A stretch of DNA of 21,011 nucleotides, taken from the NCBI GenBank assembly GCA_003140915.1, contig PLLI01000057.1:1-21011 (forward strand), in the 5' to 3' direction. This document shows, one piece after another, positions 14,587-21,011 of this stretch. A program made the translations under genes and the position numbers. Numbering within the stretch: position 1 is the first letter of the stretch; each line of letters begins with the position of its first letter. Origin of the DNA: Candidatus Omnitrophota bacterium (lineage in GTDB: Bacteria > Omnitrophota > Gorgyraeia > 2-01-FULL-45-10). A model generated the notes under the pieces. It saw nothing but the letters and a program-made list of their open reading frames with translations, was not told where the DNA came from and did not search any database.

Positions 14587-14889
14587 TCAATCCTTCTTCC
14601 GTAAAATTTTCCCGATCAGTAATGCTGTCCCGGCGACAATTACGACCCCCGCCCCCGCGGAAATAATATAACCAAAACTATTACCCGAATAACCGGGCAT
14701 GGGCGCCTTCCATAAAGATGAGAATCTTTTTATGCCATCGGGCACATAACCTACAAGCGCCCTTATCTCCCCGGCGCTCCATTCTCCCCACGCCGTGCCT
14801 GCTTTAAAATATCTGGGGATCATGAGCCCTAGCGGCGACAGGATAATCATTACAATGATAAGCAGCCACAGCTTTGAAATTGTTTTCAT
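14587..14889 (-). CDS. PDGLE-domain / CbiN-like small membrane subunit
   Basis: This 100-aa protein has one hydrophobic segment at each end and a periplasmic middle. LSPLGLMIPRYF followed by GTAWGEWS is typical of the PDGLE domain, which accompanies CbiM in nickel/cobalt importers, either fused or as a small N-type subunit. It probably helps CbiM load metal. The ATG comes one base after the cbiM stop (TAATATG), so coupling is likely. It is not a close CbiN by motif, so I leave the symbol empty. Confidence 0.82.
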   Translation of the reverse strand: MKTISKLWLLIIVMIILSPLGLMIPRYFKAGTAWGEWSAGEIRALVGYVPDGIKRFSSLWKAPMPGYSGNSFGYIISAGAGVVIVAGTALLIGKILRKKD

Positions 14890-14890
14890 A

Positions 14891-15562
14891 TTACGGCTTG
14901 ATCAGACCCTCATCCTCTTTCTGTAAATACCTGATGACCAAAAACGTAATGCCCGCCTCTATCCAGCCAAATAATAGAAGATGCTGCGCCAGCATGGCCG
15001 GCACCGTGATATTTAACCCGTATGGACAATAGAGCGGCCGGCCCTGGGCGGTGTGGTACAGGGCGGGTTGGATGCCGAATTCCACACCCGCGAATAGGGA
15101 CGCCGCGACTATCCCGAAGTACGCGCCCAATGCCGCCGCCACGGGCTTCCTTCCGGAATTTTTCGCGCTGCCGAAACCGATCAGCCTATAACTATAATAA
15201 CCGACGAACGGCAATATGAATGCCATATTAAAGCAGTTGGCGCCAAAGGCCATTATCCCGCCGTCCCCGAAGAACATGGCCTGTACCGCAAGCGCGACTG
15301 TGATCGCTATCAATGCCGCCCATGGCCCGAGCAATATCGCCGCCAGGGTCCCGCCGACCGCGTGCCCGACCGACCCGCCGGGCATCGGGATATTGAACAT
15401 CATGACAATGAATACAAAACAGGCGCTGAAGGCAAGATATGGGACCTGTTTTGCCTTCAGGGTCTTATTGACTATGCGCGAGGCCCAAAACCACAAAGGA
15501 GCCATGAGAAGATAAAAAAATCCGCCGGTTTGCGGGCTTAAATATCCGTCCGGTATGTGCAT
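14891..15562 (-). CDS. cbiM: Nickel/cobalt substrate-binding membrane protein CbiM
   Basis: CbiM is the S-component that binds Co2+ or Ni2+ through its N-terminus. The protein begins MHIPDGYLSP. The amino terminus and His2 are known metal ligands in the family, so the start is certain. H67 in MPGGSVGHAVGG is the other recognisable ligand region. FFGDGGIMAFGANCFNM and the multiple membrane helices complete the match (223 aa). GGGGAAGATG upstream of the ATG is a good ribosome binding site. It follows the MFS gene by one base. No cobalamin riboswitch or clear NikR-type operator is visible directly upstream, because that space is coding. The choice between nickel and cobalt stays open. Confidence 0.94.
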   Translation of the reverse strand: MHIPDGYLSPQTGGFFYLLMAPLWFWASRIVNKTLKAKQVPYLAFSACFVFIVMMFNIPMPGGSVGHAVGGTLAAILLGPWAALIAITVALAVQAMFFGDGGIMAFGANCFNMAFILPFVGYYSYRLIGFGSAKNSGRKPVAAALGAYFGIVAASLFAGVEFGIQPALYHTAQGRPLYCPYGLNITVPAMLAQHLLLFGWIEAGITFLVIRYLQKEDEGLIKP

Positions 15563-15563
15563 A

Positions 15564-16742
15564 TCATCTTCCCCTTATCAGGAAAGCGAACGCAAGACAT
15601 GATACGGCCGACATGGCCGCGCCGTAATAGAACGGCGCAGGAGCACCGATATGCGTCCAGAGAAGGCCCGCTATGAGGCTGGCGAAAAAAGCAAATATCC
15701 CGAGGACAAAATGATACAGCCCCATCGCCGTCCCCACATATTCCTTCGGGACCATATCTGATACAAGCGCCTTGCCCACGCCATCAGTCATGGCTATGTA
15801 AAATCCGTATACGAAAAATAGGGGCCAGATCATTGCTGAATGCGTGATCATCGCAAACCCTACATATACCAGCGCGAATACGGCATAACCCAATATCATC
15901 ACGTTCTTGCGTGGTATCTTATCGGAAATGGACCCGAAAGGAGCCGACAGCGCCGAGTATGATATATTATAAAGGACGTATGCGAGAATGACCATTGTCA
16001 CCGAAAGGCCCAGGCCTTTTGCGCGCATGATAAGAAAGGCATCACTTGAATTACCTATCGCAAAAATTGCGGATGCGAACAGGAACGCTTTAAAATCCGG
16101 ACTGAATACATTAAGATTAAACCTCGGGTAATTTTTATTATTAACATGCACCGGCGGAACTTCTTTCAAAAAAAAGATAAGCGTGAGGACCGCCAAAACC
16201 GCCGGAATGAATGCAACGAGAAAGACCATCCTTATATTCTCTTTCAGAATGGTGAGTAACAATATCGCTATTAAAGGCCCGATACAGGCGCCGAGCGTGT
16301 CCATGGCGCGGTGGAACCCGAATGCCTTTCCTATATAAGGGGCATCCGTGGCGTCCACGATCATCGCGTCACGCGCGGAGGTGCGAAGCCCCTTCCCTAC
16401 CCGGTCCAGGAGCCGGCTTACGAGCACGAGCGGCCAGCTATATGCGAAAAAAAGGAGAGGTTTGGCAAAAGATGAGAGTGAATAGCCCCATACCACAAAG
16501 GGCTGTCTTTTAGCGATCCTGTCTGATAACCATCCGGAGAATGCCTTGAGTATGCTGGCGGCAGATTCGGCCGCGCCTTCGATCAGGCCCAGCACCGACA
16601 TGGGCGCGCCCAGGACGCTGGTAAGGAATATGGGCACGATAGGATAGAGCATCTCGCTGGAAATGTCGGTAAAAAAACTCACTACGCTCAGAACGATGAC
16701 GTTCTTCTTTATCCCCGTGAAGGCTTCTGTGATTTTAAGCAT
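15564..16742 (-). CDS. MFS transporter, substrate unknown
   Basis: This is a 392-aa major facilitator protein with about 12 hydrophobic segments. SGWLSDRIAKRQP matches the loop 2-3 signature GxxxDRxGRR. DRVGKGLRTSARDAMIVDA is typical of a widespread uncharacterised MFS subgroup that begins with FFTDISSEMLYPIVPIFL. The gene sits between a CBS membrane protein and cbiM with gaps of one and two bases, so it is certainly cotranscribed. A role in metal export or homeostasis is suggested by position alone. AGAG five bases before the ATG is the likely ribosome binding site. Confidence 0.88.
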   Translation of the reverse strand: MLKITEAFTGIKKNVIVLSVVSFFTDISSEMLYPIVPIFLTSVLGAPMSVLGLIEGAAESAASILKAFSGWLSDRIAKRQPFVVWGYSLSSFAKPLLFFAYSWPLVLVSRLLDRVGKGLRTSARDAMIVDATDAPYIGKAFGFHRAMDTLGACIGPLIAILLLTILKENIRMVFLVAFIPAVLAVLTLIFFLKEVPPVHVNNKNYPRFNLNVFSPDFKAFLFASAIFAIGNSSDAFLIMRAKGLGLSVTMVILAYVLYNISYSALSAPFGSISDKIPRKNVMILGYAVFALVYVGFAMITHSAMIWPLFFVYGFYIAMTDGVGKALVSDMVPKEYVGTAMGLYHFVLGIFAFFASLIAGLLWTHIGAPAPFYYGAAMSAVSCLAFAFLIRGR

Positions 16743-16744
16743 GT

Positions 16745-17761
16745 TTACTCTGGACTCTTGTAGTAGCTCGCGCGGGTATCGTACTCGTCTTCTATCTCGC
16801 CCACGATCTCTTCTAAAAGGTCCTCGAGAGTAACTATTCCGGTCAGCTTACCCTTAGCGTCGGCAACTATGCCGATATGCGTATGGCCTTTCTGGAATTC
16901 CTTGAGGAGCTCCGGAACTTTTTTTGTTTCGAGGAAGACCGTTGCAGGATATATTATATCGTGGAGCACGACGAGCTCTTTATTGACCGAGAGGTTGAGG
17001 AGATCCTTCATGTTGATTATCCCGACGATGTTATCGGGGTTATCCTTATAAACAGGAAGGCGCGAATAGCCGGATTCGAGGACCTTATTCATGATATCTT
17101 CGAAATTAGAGCTTACGTCTATGGATATGATATTTTTCTTCGGCGTCATCACGTCCCTTACGACCGTATTGCTGAAATCGAATACCTTCGTAAGCATTTT
17201 GTATTTTTCTTTGTGCAGGACATTCTCCTCCGCGCTCAGCTTGATGAGGGCCCTCAATTCTTCTTCGGTGATTAAGGTGGGTTTCGACGGGACCTGGCGG
17301 CTGATTATCTTTAGTATGAAGTTCGTGATGTAGACAAGGCCCTTGACCACCGGTAAAAATATCAGGATGAGAGTATTGACCGGCTTGGCAAACATGAGGG
17401 AAAGTTTTTCGGAATGGATCGCCGCTATGCTCTTCGCTACGACCTCAAATACTATAATTAAAAGAGATGCTATTACCGTCGCAAGCACTACGCCTTTATT
17501 ATTATCTTTAACGGCCGCGATCATCATGACCGTTATGATCGCCGCGGTCAGCGTACCGACGATATTATTCACGACGAGGATCGTGCTGAAGAACCTCTCC
17601 GGCGCCTCAAGCATCTTCAATATTATCTGCGCCGATCTGGAGCCGGACGCGGCAAGCCTGCGCAGCCTGATCCTCGAGACGGATATGATGGATATCTCGG
17701 ATGCGGCGGTGAGAGCTGCGATCAGCAGCAGTATAATGATAAAAATTATCGATACTAACAT
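16745..17761 (-). CDS. CNNM/HlyC-like DUF21-CBS membrane protein, short form
   Basis: Residues 1 to about 150 form the DUF21 membrane domain, including the SEISIISVSRIRLRRLA segment and VFEVVAKSIAAIHSEKLS, which corresponds to the GEVxPKSIA motif. Residues about 200-325 are a CBS pair (VRDVMTPKKNIISID ... SRLPVYKDNPDNIVGIINMKDLL ... HTHIGIVADAKGKLTGIVTLEDLLEEIVGEI). Family members (CorC, HlyC, YfjD; CNNM in animals) are linked to Mg2+ or other divalent cation efflux. This one stops at 338 aa, just past the CBS pair, and lacks the C-terminal CorC_HlyC domain that brings relatives to about 420-440 aa. The end is followed directly by the MFS gene, so the short form is probably native. AAGAG seven bases upstream of the ATG is a good ribosome binding site. 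Confidence 0.9.
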   Translation of the reverse strand: MLVSIIFIIILLLIAALTAASEISIISVSRIRLRRLAASGSRSAQIILKMLEAPERFFSTILVVNNIVGTLTAAIITVMMIAAVKDNNKGVVLATVIASLLIIVFEVVAKSIAAIHSEKLSLMFAKPVNTLILIFLPVVKGLVYITNFILKIISRQVPSKPTLITEEELRALIKLSAEENVLHKEKYKMLTKVFDFSNTVVRDVMTPKKNIISIDVSSNFEDIMNKVLESGYSRLPVYKDNPDNIVGIINMKDLLNLSVNKELVVLHDIIYPATVFLETKKVPELLKEFQKGHTHIGIVADAKGKLTGIVTLEDLLEEIVGEIEDEYDTRASYYKSPE

Positions 17762-17763
17762 GG

Positions 17764-18360
17764 TTAACTCTTTTGGGATAGGAAAAACGCTACAGTATCT
17801 AGAACGCCTTTGCGCATCATCATGACTGCAATCGCTGCCAGAAGGAGGCTCGCTATCTTCGAGACGGCCTTGGATCCCGCCTTACCTAAAAATCTGGATA
17901 TCTCCGTCGCGAAATAAAATGTGACCCATACAATCATAAGGTTTATTATAAACGATGATATCGTCAGGAACGGGCCGTATGAATCGAGCAGGATTATTAT
18001 GGTGGTGAGGACGGCCGGCCCGGTAATAAGAGGCGTCCCGATAGGGACCGCCCCCAATGTATCCGAAGGTATTTTCTGCACTTTCTCATTGCGCAAGAGA
18101 TCCCGCAGGGAGATAGCCAGAAGGACGAGGCCGCCGGCTATCTTAAAATCGGCCACCATGACACCGAGGACCTTGAATATCCATTTGCCCAAAAATAAGA
18201 AGAAGATCCCGACTACAAACGCCGTTATTATGGATTGGGTGAGTATCTTCTGTTTCTCGTGTTTCTTGAGGTGTCCGGTAAAACCGATAAATAACGGCAG
18301 GACGCCTATGGCGTCCATAGCCACGAATATAGGTATAAAGGATAAAAGGAATTCCCGCAT
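17764..18360 (-). CDS. MarC-family integral membrane protein
   Basis: This 198-aa protein has six hydrophobic segments and belongs to the MarC/UPF0056 family: FIPIFVAMDAIGVLPLF at the N-terminus, then GGLVLLAISLRDLL, VPIGTPLITGPAVLTTIIIL and a last helix IASLLLAAIAVMMM. The function of the family is not settled. The old link to multiple antibiotic resistance was not upheld for E. coli MarC. It is the first gene of the long minus-strand run, with GAGGAA four bases before the ATG and an extended -10 promoter about 27 bases upstream. The CBS protein follows after two bases. Confidence 0.9.
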   Translation of the reverse strand: MREFLLSFIPIFVAMDAIGVLPLFIGFTGHLKKHEKQKILTQSIITAFVVGIFFLFLGKWIFKVLGVMVADFKIAGGLVLLAISLRDLLRNEKVQKIPSDTLGAVPIGTPLITGPAVLTTIIILLDSYGPFLTISSFIINLMIVWVTFYFATEISRFLGKAGSKAVSKIASLLLAAIAVMMMRKGVLDTVAFFLSQKS

Positions 18361-18385
18361 CTGTTCCTCGGTTATATTATTAGGT

Positions 18386-18397
18386 AATTATATCATA
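18386..18397 (-). promoter_or_regulatory. Extended -10 promoter (TATGATATAATT) for the marC-to-ydjC run
   Basis: TATAAT (18392-18387 on the minus strand) is preceded by TGA, again an extended -10. The -35 position at 17 bp reads GTATCT and is weak. The expected transcript start leaves about 20 bases of leader holding GAGGAA. The promoter directly follows the U tract of the upstream terminator, so a new transcript starts as the previous one ends. Confidence 0.7.
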
Positions 18398-18405
18398 AAA
18401 AAGTA

Positions 18406-18435
18406 GGACAGATACCTATTTTTAGGTATCTGTCC
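18406..18435 (-). terminator. Intrinsic terminator after the DUF2934 gene
   Basis: The 13-bp perfect arms GGACAGATACCTA and TAGGTATCTGTCC enclose a four-base loop. On the minus strand the stem is followed by TACTTTTTT, an adequate U tract. It ends the GH57-GH57-DUF2934 unit 21 bases past the DUF2934 stop. Confidence 0.85.
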
Positions 18436-18456
18436 CTTATAAAATCTGTTTTACTA

Positions 18457-18645
18457 CTACCTGCTCGACAACTTACCCTTAATGATCCTCTCCGCTTCCA
18501 GCCAATCGTCTATCGAATGGCCCGACTTGCGGCCTCTCTTCTCGTAGAGTTCGTAGGCCTTCTTCTCGACGAGTTTCGTTACATCCTCTTTCGTCATTGT
18601 CGGGTTCGAGGATTTACCCAGTTTGAACGTCGGTGTCCTTGCCAT
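18457..18645 (-). CDS. DUF2934 small protein (62 aa)
   Basis: The second half, VEKKAYELYEKRG followed by GHSIDDWLEAERII, matches the short helical DUF2934 motif (AYExxERxG ... HWLxAExE). The function of that family is unknown, and it is common as tiny stand-alone proteins. The first 17 residues are unstructured and basic. A strong AAGGGGGG lies about nine bases before the ATG, which suggests good expression. The GH57 gene ends 53 bases upstream, and a terminator follows. It is real by motif, ribosome binding site and terminator. Confidence 0.85.
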   Translation of the reverse strand: MARTPTFKLGKSSNPTMTKEDVTKLVEKKAYELYEKRGRKSGHSIDDWLEAERIIKGKLSSR

Positions 18646-18698
18646 GCCATGTCCCCCCTTTCAAATGTTAGATTTTTATTATACTCATTTTTAAATAC

Positions 18699-20348
18699 TT
18701 ATGCAATAGAAATCTTAAGAAAATCGGGTATCGGCTTTTTCAGCAGTTTATAGACATTTTTGAGATGGGTAAGGTATAGCTTATCGAAAGGGTTATCGCT
18801 GCCTGCATGCGCCTTACCCTGATACCACCAGTTCCAGTCGCTTCCTTCAGCGATGTAAAGCTCTCTCCAGGCTTGGGTTACGGCAGTTTCCTTCAGGCCG
18901 GCCTCTTTACTGAATTTGACAAGGTCTTTCCTTACATTTGCAAGATATCCCCATGACACGTTGTCCTGTTCCTGCCCTATCCATATCTCGAAATTGTGGT
19001 TGATCCACGATCCTGGAAAGATATTGGAGAGCGTCCTCTTGGGTGGTTCTAAAGAGAGATAGTCCGTTATGGTGGTTGAGCATATGCTATCCTGCCTATC
19101 GAGCGAACCATAAAGGGTCTCAAAGAATCTTCTGCCGTTATCCTCGTAATATTCCCATGCGTTCTCCCCGTCCATTACGATAGTCAATAATCCGCTATCC
19201 GTATCGCGTCTGAGATTTTGCGCCGTCGTATTAAAATGGCCTATCAGGTCCCATGCCGCGTCATGCGGATCCCATGAATTGTAACTGAAACTTATCATGT
19301 CCGACAGGTTCTTATCCCTGAAGATCATCGACAGGCTCCCGGAATTTTTCTTGATTTTATACGGGCGATATATGACCCTCCTGTCAAAAGATCCCTCGCC
19401 ATTATATTTTCTGTCGTATGATGAAAGCGTGCGGAAGAGTATATCCTCATCCGTGGCAATCCATTTTATGCCCTTTGAGATCATCAGTTCTATCGCCTTG
19501 TCGGAAACACTGCCTTCGGATGGCCACATCCCCTTCGGGGGCGAGCCAAATTGCTGGGTATGGTACTTGACCGCTTCCTCTATATGCCAGGCCGCGTCCT
19601 CGGGATGCGAGAATTTCCTCGGCAGCTCCATGCCGGGTGAGGAGACGTTCGCAATTGAGGTATCGCACAGAAGCGGCAATATGGGATGATAAAAAGGCGT
19701 CGTTGTTATTTCGATCCTTCGCTCGTCTGAAAGTTTCTTATACAGAGGGATAACACGGCTCAGTATCTCCTTCTGCTTGGTTATTATGTAATCCTTGTCC
19801 GCTTCCGCATATCCCTTCTTCTTATTAACCAGGTTCTCGAGGTTTACATCGCTTTCCACGCTGATCGAATGGAACCATACAATGTTAAATAGGACTTGAA
19901 GGTCGAGGAAATCGGAATCAGAAAAACTTTTCATCACATTTTTCAGGGCCGAGCCGGAAAGGGGCTTGATGCCTTTTTTGATGAGGAGCGCAGAATACCT
20001 GGCGTTAGGTTCGATGAACCGTTTAAAATTTACCTTGAAGAAATTATTGAGAATAAAAAGCTTATCCGCTTCTGTAAGAGAACTTGCCTTCTTCATGGTC
20101 ATGTCGAGATAAATATCACTCGCGGAATTATGGACGTAGTCGTTTAACTGTTCGACAAGGGACGGGACGAGGTTGAAGGTGGCTCTAACGCCGTCGAATT
20201 TATCGACGAGCGCTGCCATGGGGAAGTAATCCTTGACGCCGCGTAAGCGTACCCACGGCATCATGTATTTATTTGAGAGCGGGTCTTTATAAAACGGTTG
20301 GTGCATGTGCCAGAGGAAGGCAATGCCCAATGTCTTTGTCGAGTTCAT
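18699..20348 (-). CDS. GH57 glycoside hydrolase (alpha-amylase/4-alpha-glucanotransferase type)
   Basis: This 549-aa protein shows the five-region layout of family GH57. FLWHMHQPFY (residues 11-20) is region 1. TTTPFYHPILPLL (215-227) is region 2. GMWPSEGSVSD (273-283) is region 3, with E278 as likely nucleophile. VMDGENAWEYY (391-401) is region 4, with D393 as likely acid/base. The C-terminal helical part includes WRELYIAEGSDWNWWYQG. This form resembles intracellular GH57 amylase-like enzymes of about 550 aa. There is no signal peptide. The exact reaction (hydrolysis, disproportionation or debranching of alpha-glucans) cannot be fixed. It follows the other GH57 gene by nine bases. AAAAGAG directly abuts the ATG, so initiation may depend on coupling. 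Confidence 0.9.
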   Translation of the reverse strand: MNSTKTLGIAFLWHMHQPFYKDPLSNKYMMPWVRLRGVKDYFPMAALVDKFDGVRATFNLVPSLVEQLNDYVHNSASDIYLDMTMKKASSLTEADKLFILNNFFKVNFKRFIEPNARYSALLIKKGIKPLSGSALKNVMKSFSDSDFLDLQVLFNIVWFHSISVESDVNLENLVNKKKGYAEADKDYIITKQKEILSRVIPLYKKLSDERRIEITTTPFYHPILPLLCDTSIANVSSPGMELPRKFSHPEDAAWHIEEAVKYHTQQFGSPPKGMWPSEGSVSDKAIELMISKGIKWIATDEDILFRTLSSYDRKYNGEGSFDRRVIYRPYKIKKNSGSLSMIFRDKNLSDMISFSYNSWDPHDAAWDLIGHFNTTAQNLRRDTDSGLLTIVMDGENAWEYYEDNGRRFFETLYGSLDRQDSICSTTITDYLSLEPPKRTLSNIFPGSWINHNFEIWIGQEQDNVSWGYLANVRKDLVKFSKEAGLKETAVTQAWRELYIAEGSDWNWWYQGKAHAGSDNPFDKLYLTHLKNVYKLLKKPIPDFLKISIA

Positions 20349-20357
20349 CTCTTTTGG

Positions 20358-21011
20358 TTAAGTGCCGGAAACCGAATAATCTATGTCCGGGAATATGTTG
20401 AATTTTTCTTCCAGCTTTTTTATATATTCTTCGTCGAGCGCGTTCTCTTTTATTTCGTCGTAAAGCTCGTTAAAATCTTCCGCGTGCTGGCGAAGGCGCT
20501 CGACTGCGTAGGGGACGTGTGATCCCGTCTTCATTATAAAGGCCCAATCGCTTGACTGGGCGAGGAGAAGCTCTCTGGCCATCTGGTTCAGCGCTCTCAA
20601 AAGAAGCCCTTTAGCGTGTTTATGGCCCTTCGCCATCTCTACCATGCGCTCGGCCATCTTATGCGTGTGCCGGTATATCCAATCGTTAGACCCCTCAAGC
20701 CAGACTTCGCTGTAGCCCTTCCACCCCCAGCTTGATGCGGCAGGCACCAGGACCTGGTATTTTTTATAAAGCTTGAGGTATTCACCGGGCGTCGTAAGAG
20801 CTATCGTTTTCTGATCATATTTTATCTTCCTGATCAGAAAATCCAGCCATTGCGGCCCTTCATACCACCAGTGGCCGTATAATTCAGCATCGTAAGGCGC
20901 AACTATTATGGGCGCTCTCCCGGACATCTGTCCGGTCAGATATTCGATCTGTTTCTCCCTGTTGAACATGAAGTTGCCGGCCTGGTCGGCCGCCTTATTG
21001 CGCGCCGTTTC
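20358..21011 (-). CDS. GH57 1,4-alpha-glucan branching-type enzyme, 5' end cut by window
   Basis: The frame is open to the window edge, so only the C-terminal 217 residues are seen. The apparent ATG at 20969 is internal: in-frame residues before it read AADQAGNFMFNREKQIEYL, conserved in the family. IVAPYDAELYGHWWYEGPQWLDFL carries the catalytic Asp and the aromatic signature of GH57 branching enzymes (Thermococcus/Thermus type). SSWGWKGYSEVWLEGSNDW and the helical remainder match the DUF1957 C-terminal domain. It probably adds alpha-1,6 branches to glycogen-like glucan in the cytoplasm. The second GH57 gene follows after nine bases in one transcription unit. Confidence 0.92.
   Translation of the reverse strand, partial: ETARNKAADQAGNFMFNREKQIEYLTGQMSGRAPIIVAPYDAELYGHWWYEGPQWLDFLIRKIKYDQKTIALTTPGEYLKLYKKYQVLVPAASSWGWKGYSEVWLEGSNDWIYRHTHKMAERMVEMAKGHKHAKGLLLRALNQMARELLLAQSSDWAFIMKTGSHVPYAVERLRQHAEDFNELYDEIKENALDEEYIKKLEEKFNIFPDIDYSVSGT

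Noticed and set aside
20967..20969. ATG 20969 as the start of the second GH57 gene
   Set aside because: Conserved family sequence continues in frame upstream to the window edge, so this methionine is internal.

Overview
The window reads as a compact chromosomal segment from an uncultured, Gram-negative-type bacterium, probably a metagenome-derived genome. Signs of a diderm are a lipobox amidase and a putative lipid A-type glycosylation module. The gene mix is a complete preQ1 pathway, smpB-ssrA, a CbiMQO-type metal importer, paired GH57 enzymes and two GalT-like proteins with extra CxxC motifs. That mix would fit the PVC / Omnitrophota neighbourhood, but this is a low-confidence impression that needs a marker-gene tree. 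Base composition looks near 50% GC throughout. No phage, transposase, CRISPR array or recent island is visible.

Plus strand, 1-4211: the 3' part of fmt (methionyl-tRNA formyltransferase), then a separate transcription unit with a good extended -10 promoter. This unit holds an unrecognised 435-aa protein ending in a CBS-like half module, then two adjacent galactose-1-phosphate uridylyltransferase-family genes. The second galT keeps the canonical HPHxQ active site. The first has lost it. A palindromic element (about 4226-4310) separates this unit from the convergent genes.

Minus strand, 9376-4312: smpB, ssrA (tmRNA, with an unusually long predicted tag of about 30 residues), a lipoprotein N-acetylmuramoyl-L-alanine amidase, murI, then queD-queC-queE-queF. 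The last four make preQ1, except for the folE step. A tandem heptamer repeat sits exactly at the GTG start of queC. A plus-strand tRNA-Leu(CAG) with its own promoter diverges from smpB and is followed by two perfect hairpins (9604-9763).

Minus strand, 18360-9814: one nearly gapless run of ten genes. It starts with a MarC-family protein, a short CNNM/HlyC-like CBS protein and an MFS transporter. Next comes a nickel/cobalt ECF importer (cbiM, PDGLE subunit, cbiQ, cbiO with a histidine-rich tail). It ends with an ArnT-like glycosyltransferase, a GT2 sugar transferase and a YdjC/ChbG deacetylase. The last three have the same composition as the Francisella FlmF2-NaxD-FlmK lipid A amino-sugar pathway.

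Minus strand, 21011-18457: two GH57 glycoside hydrolases (the first cut by the window end) for alpha-glucan metabolism, then a 62-aa DUF2934 protein and a strong intrinsic terminator. The two clearest sigma70-type promoters, before the 435-aa gene and before marC, share the 12-mer TATGATATAATT. At the first of them the start codon lies where transcription should begin, so that mRNA may be leaderless.
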